Origin: Kiritimatiellia bacterium
Lineage (GTDB): Bacteria > Verrucomicrobiota > Kiritimatiellia > RFP12 > UBA1067
Direction: 5' to 3'
Length of the DNA: 10,716 nucleotides
Assembly (NCBI GenBank): GCA_028707675.1
Contig: JAQWAM010000020.1
Coordinates: forward strand, 1-10,716
Position 1 is the first letter of the stretch; the number at the start of each line of letters is the position of its first letter. A program made the translations under genes and the position numbers. This document shows, one piece after another, positions 6,924 through 10,716 of the stretch. Under the pieces are notes generated by a model. The model was given only the letters and a program-made list of their open reading frames with translations. It did not search any database and was not told where the DNA came from.

Positions 6924-6945
6924 TTGCGGCAACGGATGTCCACAA
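6917..6945 (-). promoter_or_regulatory. Sigma70-like promoter of nrdJ, overlapped by the NrdR-like boxes
   Basis: On the minus strand TTGTGG (6945-6940) and TACTAT (6922-6917) are 17 nt apart; each matches the consensus at four positions. Transcription would begin near 6910, giving a leader of about 65 nt before ATG 6845. Each hexamer lies within one of the two NrdR-like boxes, the geometry expected for repression by blocking RNA polymerase. Confidence 0.5.
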
Positions 6946-6955
6946 TATTTTGTGG
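6940..6955 (-). promoter_or_regulatory. NrdR-like box, distal to nrdJ (strong copy)
   Basis: CCACAATATTTTGTGG has perfect CCACAA/TTGTGG arms and matches 13 of 16 positions of the NrdR box consensus ACACWATATMTTGTGT. NrdR is the zinc-finger/ATP-cone repressor of bacterial ribonucleotide reductase genes and acts through two boxes about 31-32 bp apart. The nrdR gene itself is not in the window. The site also lies 86 bp upstream of the divergent gluQ gene. Confidence 0.8.
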
Positions 6956-7006
6956 TTTACCGTAAGTCATTGATGCTCAAGGTGATCGGCAGGCGGGTTT
7001 TTAGGC

Positions 7007-7035
7007 TTCCGTTACGGCGTCGGCGCGGATATGAT
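7007..7035 (+). promoter_or_regulatory. Candidate promoter of gluQ, possibly giving a leaderless mRNA
   Basis: TATGAT (7030-7035, five of six matches to TATAAT) ends 6 nt before ATG 7042, so the expected start point coincides with the start codon. A -35 element is poor: TTCCGT at 7007-7012 has correct 17-nt spacing but few matches. The ATG has no clear Shine-Dalgarno sequence, consistent with leaderless translation. Confidence 0.3.
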
Positions 7036-7041
7036 GGGCGC

Positions 7042-8064
7042 ATGACAGGTGAGAGGGCAGAATGCGCGCGGGCAGAGTCATCGCGGCAAGCGGTGCGGGG
7101 GCGTCTGGCACCCAGTCCGACCGGCGCGCTGCATCTGGGCAACGCGCGGTCTTTCATGCTGGCGTGGCTCAGCGCGCGCAGCCGCGGCGGAACGCTGGTG
7201 ATGCGGATGGAGGATCTGGACCATCCTAAAAATAAGGCCGGCGCGGCGGAGGCGGCCTTGCTGGACTTGCGCTGGTTGGGCTTTGACTGGGACGAGGGCC
7301 CGGATGTGGGCGGCCCGCGCGCGCCATATGTGCAGAGCGCCCGCAAAGAGCTTTACGCGCGGGCGCTGGAGCGTTTGCGGGAGGCGGGGCTGGTTTACCC
7401 CTGCGTCTGCACGAGGCGGGATGTCGAGGCCGGGCAGTCCGCGCCGCATGAGGGCGAAGTGCTGTTTTATGACGGAACCTGCCGCGGCCGCTTCGCCGAT
7501 TACGACGCGGCGCGGCGCGCGCTGCCCGAAGGACGTCTGCCGGCCTGGCGCTTCAGGGTGGGCCAGAGCGCGCCGGTCAGTTTCGATGACGGCTTTTGCG
7601 GCAGATTCACGCAGGACGTGGCGTCGGCCAGCGGCGATTTCGTGCTGGCGCGCGAACCGCAGGGCGCGGGCTACATGCTGGCGGCGGTGGTGGACGACGC
7701 GGCGATGGGCGTCACGGAGGTTTTGCGCGGCGACGACCTGCTGGAGGCGACGCCGCGGCAACTGCTCGTGTACCGCGCGCTGGGTCTGACGCCGCCGTCG
7801 TTCACGCATGTGCCGCTGGTGGTCGGCGAGGACGGCAAACGTCTGGCCAAGCGCCACGGCGACACGCGCATAGCGTCGCTGCGGGAGTCCGGCGTACCGC
7901 CGGAGCGGGTGATGGGTCTGCTGGCCTGGTGGTGCGGCTGGGCGGACCGCGGAGAGGAACTGGGATTGCGCGACCTGCTGCCGCGCTACGATCCGGGCGC
8001 GCTGCCGCGCGCGCCTGCGGTCTTTGACTGCGCGGCAAAGGAGATATTGGGGATGGTCCGATGA
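7042..8064 (+). CDS. gluQ: Glutamyl-Q tRNA(Asp) synthetase
   Basis: A 340-residue paralogue of the catalytic core of glutamyl-tRNA synthetase that attaches glutamate to queuosine in tRNA(Asp) rather than to a tRNA 3' end. It carries the class I HIGH-type signature as APSPTGALHLGNAR (residues 23-36), the MEDLD substrate-binding motif, and a KMSKS-like loop GKRLAKRHG (265-273). The four zinc ligands typical of GluQ-RS are present: Cys121, Cys123, Tyr143 and Cys147, in CVCTRRD and YDGTCRG. The protein ends soon after the KMSKS region and lacks the anticodon-binding domain of true GluRS, so gltX is excluded. ATG 7042 is the nearest in-frame start; it has no clear Shine-Dalgarno sequence. The protein is slightly longer than E. 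coli YadB (about 300). The stop overlaps the next gene's start (ATGA), indicating co-translation. It diverges from nrdJ. Confidence 0.93.
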   Translation: MTGERAECARAESSRQAVRGRLAPSPTGALHLGNARSFMLAWLSARSRGGTLVMRMEDLDHPKNKAGAAEAALLDLRWLGFDWDEGPDVGGPRAPYVQSARKELYARALERLREAGLVYPCVCTRRDVEAGQSAPHEGEVLFYDGTCRGRFADYDAARRALPEGRLPAWRFRVGQSAPVSFDDGFCGRFTQDVASASGDFVLAREPQGAGYMLAAVVDDAAMGVTEVLRGDDLLEATPRQLLVYRALGLTPPSFTHVPLVVGEDGKRLAKRHGDTRIASLRESGVPPERVMGLLAWWCGWADRGEELGLRDLLPRYDPGALPRAPAVFDCAAKEILGMVR

Positions 8065-9146
8065 GAAGACGCGATGTCATAAAATTATCTTTTGCGGGAA
8101 TGGGGTATTTCTGCGCGGGCTGCGGGCGGCAGCCGGCGCAAAAGAAATCCGAGACAAACGGTTCCGCCAGTCCGCCGCCGCCCCCTCCACCGCCGCCGCC
8201 GTTGTTGTGGTCGAAACTGGTTTTCCCCACGCAGCAGCAGGGGCTGCTTGAGGAGGGGCGAGAAGACGTGTTCCAACCGACGGCGGCAGGGACGCGCGAG
8301 TCCGCGCTGTACGGTTCGGTGCGCACCGTCAACCGCGGCGGCCGGCTGCTGGCCTCTTTCCATGAGGGCATCGACATAGCGCCGGTGCGGCGCGACCGCC
8401 GGGGGCGTCCGCTCGACGATGTGCTGGCGGTGGCGGAGGGCAAGGTGGCGTATGTCAATAAAGTGGCAGGCAACTCCACTTACGGCAAATATGCTGTGGT
8501 TGAGCATGACGACCCGATGGGGCCGGTCTACACGCTTTATGCGCATCTCGCGTCCGTCGCGGTCAAGCGCGGCGACGCGGTCACGCCGGGACACGCGCTG
8601 GGGCGGATGGGCAACACCGCCACTTATACGATTCCCATGAGCCGAGCCCACCTGCATTTCGAGGTCGGCGTGATGCTCAACAGCCGCTTTGAGCGCTGGT
8701 ATGACGGCAAGAAGCTTACGCCTTCACACGGGCTTTGCCACGGATGGAACATTCTGGGCGTTAACCCGCTGGATTTTTTCAAGCTGCAACGCTTGAACAG
8801 TCTGATGAAATTTGACGACGCGCTTGACGCCGCGGCAGTGGCGTTTGAGCTGGTAATCAAAACCGGGAAAATGCCGGATTACTTCAGGCGTTATCCCTCG
8901 CGGTGGAGCGGCGCGGCGTTCCCGGGCGGTCACATGACGGTTGCCTTTTCCGAGAACGGCGTGCCTTTGCGGGGGCGGGCGGCCGCAGAGGATGAGGCGG
9001 GACTGATCAAAAAAGGGCTCGCCGCGGTGGTCAGTGCCGATAAAGAGGTGTTGGGGCGCAACGGCGCGCGGCTGGTGGCGGAGCGATCCAGCGGGTGGGC
9101 GCTGGCGGCGTCCGGCGAACGCCGCGTCGAATTGTTGCTGTACTAA
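8061..9146 (+). CDS. Tat- or lipoprotein-type M23 (LytM-like) zinc metallopeptidase
   Basis: A 361-residue exported protein. The start MRRRDVIKLSFAGMG fits a twin-arginine signal (RRDVIK), and FCAGC (Cys21) resembles a lipobox, though Cys replaces the usual Leu at -3; it may be a Tat-exported lipoprotein. A run of ten prolines (residues 38-47) acts as a stiff linker and would need EF-P for translation. The M23 domain (about 80-205) has all key residues: HEGID (His101, Asp105), YAHL (His162) and HLHFEV (His197, His199), as in endopeptidases that cut peptidoglycan cross-links. Residues 220-361 are a C-terminal extension I do not recognise, with WSGAAFPGGHMTVAF. Its start overlaps the gluQ stop by 4 nt, so the two genes are probably co-translated; the functions are not obviously related. 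Cell-wall remodelling is the likely role. Confidence 0.9.
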   Translation: MRRRDVIKLSFAGMGYFCAGCGRQPAQKKSETNGSASPPPPPPPPPPLLWSKLVFPTQQQGLLEEGREDVFQPTAAGTRESALYGSVRTVNRGGRLLASFHEGIDIAPVRRDRRGRPLDDVLAVAEGKVAYVNKVAGNSTYGKYAVVEHDDPMGPVYTLYAHLASVAVKRGDAVTPGHALGRMGNTATYTIPMSRAHLHFEVGVMLNSRFERWYDGKKLTPSHGLCHGWNILGVNPLDFFKLQRLNSLMKFDDALDAAAVAFELVIKTGKMPDYFRRYPSRWSGAAFPGGHMTVAFSENGVPLRGRAAAEDEAGLIKKGLAAVVSADKEVLGRNGARLVAERSSGWALAASGERRVELLLY

Positions 9147-9329
9147 AGTGCCTTTCAGCTCTGTCTTTCTCCCTCTTTATAAAATGTGGCGAAACGCCGC
9201 GCGGCCCTGCTCTCGGGCCTGACTCGGACCGTTGGCGGGGACTAGTGCTGTCGGGGTAGAGCTTTTGTTCCAGAAGACCGGTGGGGTTGTCGCACAGCCA
9301 ACGGGTGCGGTCGAGATGGGATGGATAGG

Positions 9330-9453
9330 ACGAATGGGACACCTCTTGCCGCAGACCGGGCAGCTCACACGGCTTCCATCCCGTTCTACGATCATTACCT
9401 CCAGCGTGTCAGACTCCCGGTTCAATTTGCATCCCTTGTACCAGCAATTCTAA
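9330..9453 (-). pseudogene. Frameshifted N-terminal remnant of a zinc-finger transposase (ISL3-like)
   Basis: On the minus strand one frame reads LELLVQGMQIEPG and stops at 9409; a second, overlapping frame continues with SDTLEVMIVERDGSRVS and CPVCGKRC (Cys near 9376 to 9339). Joined across one base shift they give LVQGMQIEPG-TLEV...CPVCGKRC, which resembles the start of ISL3-type transposases with their N-terminal zinc ribbon. After CPVCGKRCP neither frame resembles the expected next part, and no DDE domain follows, so only about 40 codons remain. The 5' end lies inside the inverted repeat 9442-9584. Assignment is from memory of the family; a different zinc-ribbon protein is possible. It is certainly not intact. 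Confidence 0.45.
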
Positions 9454-9584
9454 TTATGGTCGTCGATATCGGGGGCCAAATCGAAATCGGGATCGGGATC
9501 GACGGGAAAGATGGGAATTCGACCCCGATACCGATAGCGATTTCGATTTCGACTGGCCGGATGCTATCAAAATTAGAATTGCTG
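9442..9584. repeat. 143-bp nested inverted-repeat element
   Basis: CAGCAATTCTAATT (9442-9455) and its exact complement AATTAGAATTGCTG (9571-9584) bound a 143-bp segment. Inside, AAATCGAAATCG (9478-9489) and CGATTTCGATTT (9538-9549) are a second perfect 12-bp pair, extended by imperfect pairing of ATCGGGATCGGGATCG with the facing CCCCGATACCGATAG side to arms of about 25 nt. The centre is a short loop around 9505-9520. This is a fold-back structure with low-complexity 'atcg' stems. No obvious target duplication flanks it. It may be a small non-autonomous (MITE-like) element or an intergenic dispersed repeat. The rest of 9147-9330 shows no gene, only short G/C hairpins. Confidence 0.7.
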
Positions 9585-9680
9585 CGTCCCGTTTGTCACG
9601 GTCTGTAACACAGTGCGGACGAAACCGTAGTATTCTGATAGCGATGCCGAGTCCGGCCCGGCACTTACCACCTAGCGGCC
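9573..9680 (-). pseudogene. In-frame RHS/YD-repeat relic beyond the RHS stop codon
   Basis: Directly after the TAA at 9683-9681 the same frame reads GR, TAG, then VVSAGPDSASLSEYYGFVRT and VLQTVTNGTQQF before TAA inside the inverted repeat. SEYYGFVRTVLQTVTNG resembles a YD repeat (YDGFGR-V) with the Asp lost, and AL-stop-GR-stop-VVSAG looks like a continuing RHS core with two nonsense codons. The likeness breaks off at the inverted repeat, suggesting that the original gene extended further and was cut there. Confidence 0.45.
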
Positions 9681-10716
9681 TTACAGAGCGCGGCGGACGT
9701 AAGGCGCGGCGGTTCCGGTCTGCGAAGTTTCAACGATGATGTCCGTGCCGTTTTCGAAGGCGCGGGCGAGGGTTGTCGATGTTCCGTCAGGCGAGACCGT
9801 GACTGTCCGGCTGAGCAGCGCGGGCGAGAGCCCGGTGACCTGCTCTTTTACAACCGCGGCGCTGTGGGTCACGATTCCGACGGACTCGGACTGCGAGGTC
9901 ACGCGCCACCAGACGTTCGAGGCGTCTTCTTCGTAACGGGTATCGGTCGCGCTGATGCGGTCGGGGCCGGAGTAAGAGACCTGGCCGTCGCCGTCAACGT
10001 CCATGGCCGTGGCGGTCACGTTGCCTAGCTCATCGTAAACAAACAGCGTGTCGGGCTGGCCGGTGCGGGAGACGCGGACAAGCCGGTCTGACGCGCCGCT
10101 GTAGAAGTTGGAGGTAATTCCCAGCGGCGTGGTGACGCTGACCGCGCGGCCCAGAAAATCGTAAACCGTGATGGAGTTCGTGAACGCGGAATAGTCTGAT
10201 GACTCGGCGATAACGGTCTCGACGCGGCAGCCGGCCGTGTCGAGACCAGACGAGCGGGTCTCGCGCGTCCATCGGCCGTCCCAATATTTTTCTGCCATGA
10301 CCGCCCCGCCGAAATAGCGGGTGACGCGGTTGGTGACGCCTGCGGAGTCGGTCTCGGTGACTTCCGCGCCGCCTGCCTGCCATGTTCGGGTGACGGCGGA
10401 GACGCCGCGCGGGTCGGTCGTGACAATGTGCCCGTCGGTGCCGTACGGGTATTCCGTGGCGGACGAGAGCGGCGCGAATGCGGGGTCGGGCTGGCCGTTT
10501 TTCCAGACGGCGAGGACGCGGTTGGTGACGCGCCCGGAGGAGTCGCGCAAAAGTTCGGTGACGGGGCAGGCGCCGTCCGCGCCGGGCAGGCTGGCGAGGG
10601 AGGTCTCGGCCTCGGCGGACCAGAGCGGGAACCCGGGTATCTCCCAGGTTTCTGCGCGGGTCCCGTCGCGCCGGATTGTGGCGTCGAGGCGGCAGCAGCC
10701 CCAGAGGTTGGAGAGG
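9681..10716 (-). CDS. RHS/YD-repeat protein, C-terminal 344 codons (partial, probably degraded gene)
   Basis: An open frame enters from the right edge (first full codon 10715-10713) and stops at TAA 9683-9681. It encodes typical RHS-type beta-rich repeats: ITVYDFLGRAVSVTTPLG and LFVYDELGNVTATAMD are clear YD repeats, with many short 'DSSGRVTNRV' and 'DSAGVTNRVTRYF' units. A DVDGDGQV loop (calcium-binding-like) precedes SYSGPDRIS. Such proteins are large, surface-exposed or secreted, and form a shell that often holds a C-terminal toxin. Here no RHS core signature or toxin domain precedes the stop, and RHS-like sequence continues in frame after it, so the 3' end is probably lost. The start and most of the gene lie outside the window. 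Composition is as GC-rich as its neighbours. Confidence 0.75.
   Translation of the reverse strand, partial: LSNLWGCCRLDATIRRDGTRAETWEIPGFPLWSAEAETSLASLPGADGACPVTELLRDSSGRVTNRVLAVWKNGQPDPAFAPLSSATEYPYGTDGHIVTTDPRGVSAVTRTWQAGGAEVTETDSAGVTNRVTRYFGGAVMAEKYWDGRWTRETRSSGLDTAGCRVETVIAESSDYSAFTNSITVYDFLGRAVSVTTPLGITSNFYSGASDRLVRVSRTGQPDTLFVYDELGNVTATAMDVDGDGQVSYSGPDRISATDTRYEEDASNVWWRVTSQSESVGIVTHSAAVVKEQVTGLSPALLSRTVTVSPDGTSTTLARAFENGTDIIVETSQTGTAAPYVRRAL

Noticed and set aside
6846..6932. Longer N-terminus of the reductase, starting at 6932
   Set aside because: The added 29 residues are hydrophobic and unlike the family. They would place the start inside the promoter and upstream of the good GGGGA ribosome-binding site for ATG 6845.
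9188..9219. Terminator after the M23 gene (GGCG-AAA-CGCC and GGCCC-n7-GGGCC)
   Set aside because: Both hairpins are short and neither is followed by a T-tract, so an intrinsic terminator cannot be supported.
9456..9570. Coding potential of the 'IEIGIGIDGKDG...IPIAISIS' reading in the low-complexity tract
   Set aside because: The pattern follows from the simple 'atcg/gatttc' repeats of the inverted-repeat element; no start signal or domain.

Overview
The window is GC-rich bacterial DNA, assigned by inference and with moderate confidence to the PVC group (Kiritimatiellae, Lentisphaerae or Verrucomicrobia). The assignment rests on gene content: a membrane-anchored TPR protein of PVC type, a 'DRTGG' metallophosphoesterase fused to an SGNH-like domain, a parallel beta-helix fragment, an RHS/YD-repeat gene, and low-complexity intergenic tracts. 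No rRNA, tRNA or CRISPR array was seen.

Layout from left to right. A secreted protein starts at 238 on the minus strand and leaves the left edge. A minus-strand TPR protein (451-1524) follows, with a rho-independent terminator. Next is a gene-poor patch (1525-1952) holding a broken beta-helix fragment on the minus strand. That fragment is joined to a 74-bp exact copy of part of the metallophosphoesterase/SGNH gene found 1.3 kb further on. A GntR/FadR regulator (1953-2645, plus) converges on the secreted metallophosphoesterase-SGNH fusion (2819-4240, minus). A repeat-rich spacer (4241-4610) separates these from a class II B12-dependent ribonucleotide reductase (4611-6845, minus).

The divergent spacer 6846-7041 carries the clearest regulatory signal: two NrdR-like boxes whose centres are 32 bp apart, overlaid on a sigma70-like promoter for the reductase. 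Reading the other way, a glutamyl-Q tRNA(Asp) synthetase (7042-8064) overlaps by ATGA with a Tat/lipoprotein-like M23 metallopeptidase carrying a ten-proline run (8061-9146).

The right end looks like decaying mobile and repeat DNA. It holds a frameshifted zinc-finger transposase remnant (about 9330-9453, minus), a 143-bp nested inverted repeat (9442-9584), and the 3' end of an RHS gene (9681-10716, minus). The RHS reading frame continues recognisably past two stop codons up to the inverted repeat, so the gene appears truncated or degraded.

I see no convincing wholly new multi-gene system. The observations most worth following are the chimeric 74-bp duplication, the NrdR operator pair on a class II reductase, the unusual phosphoesterase-SGNH fusion with altered catalytic residues, and the nested inverted repeat sitting between two dead genes.
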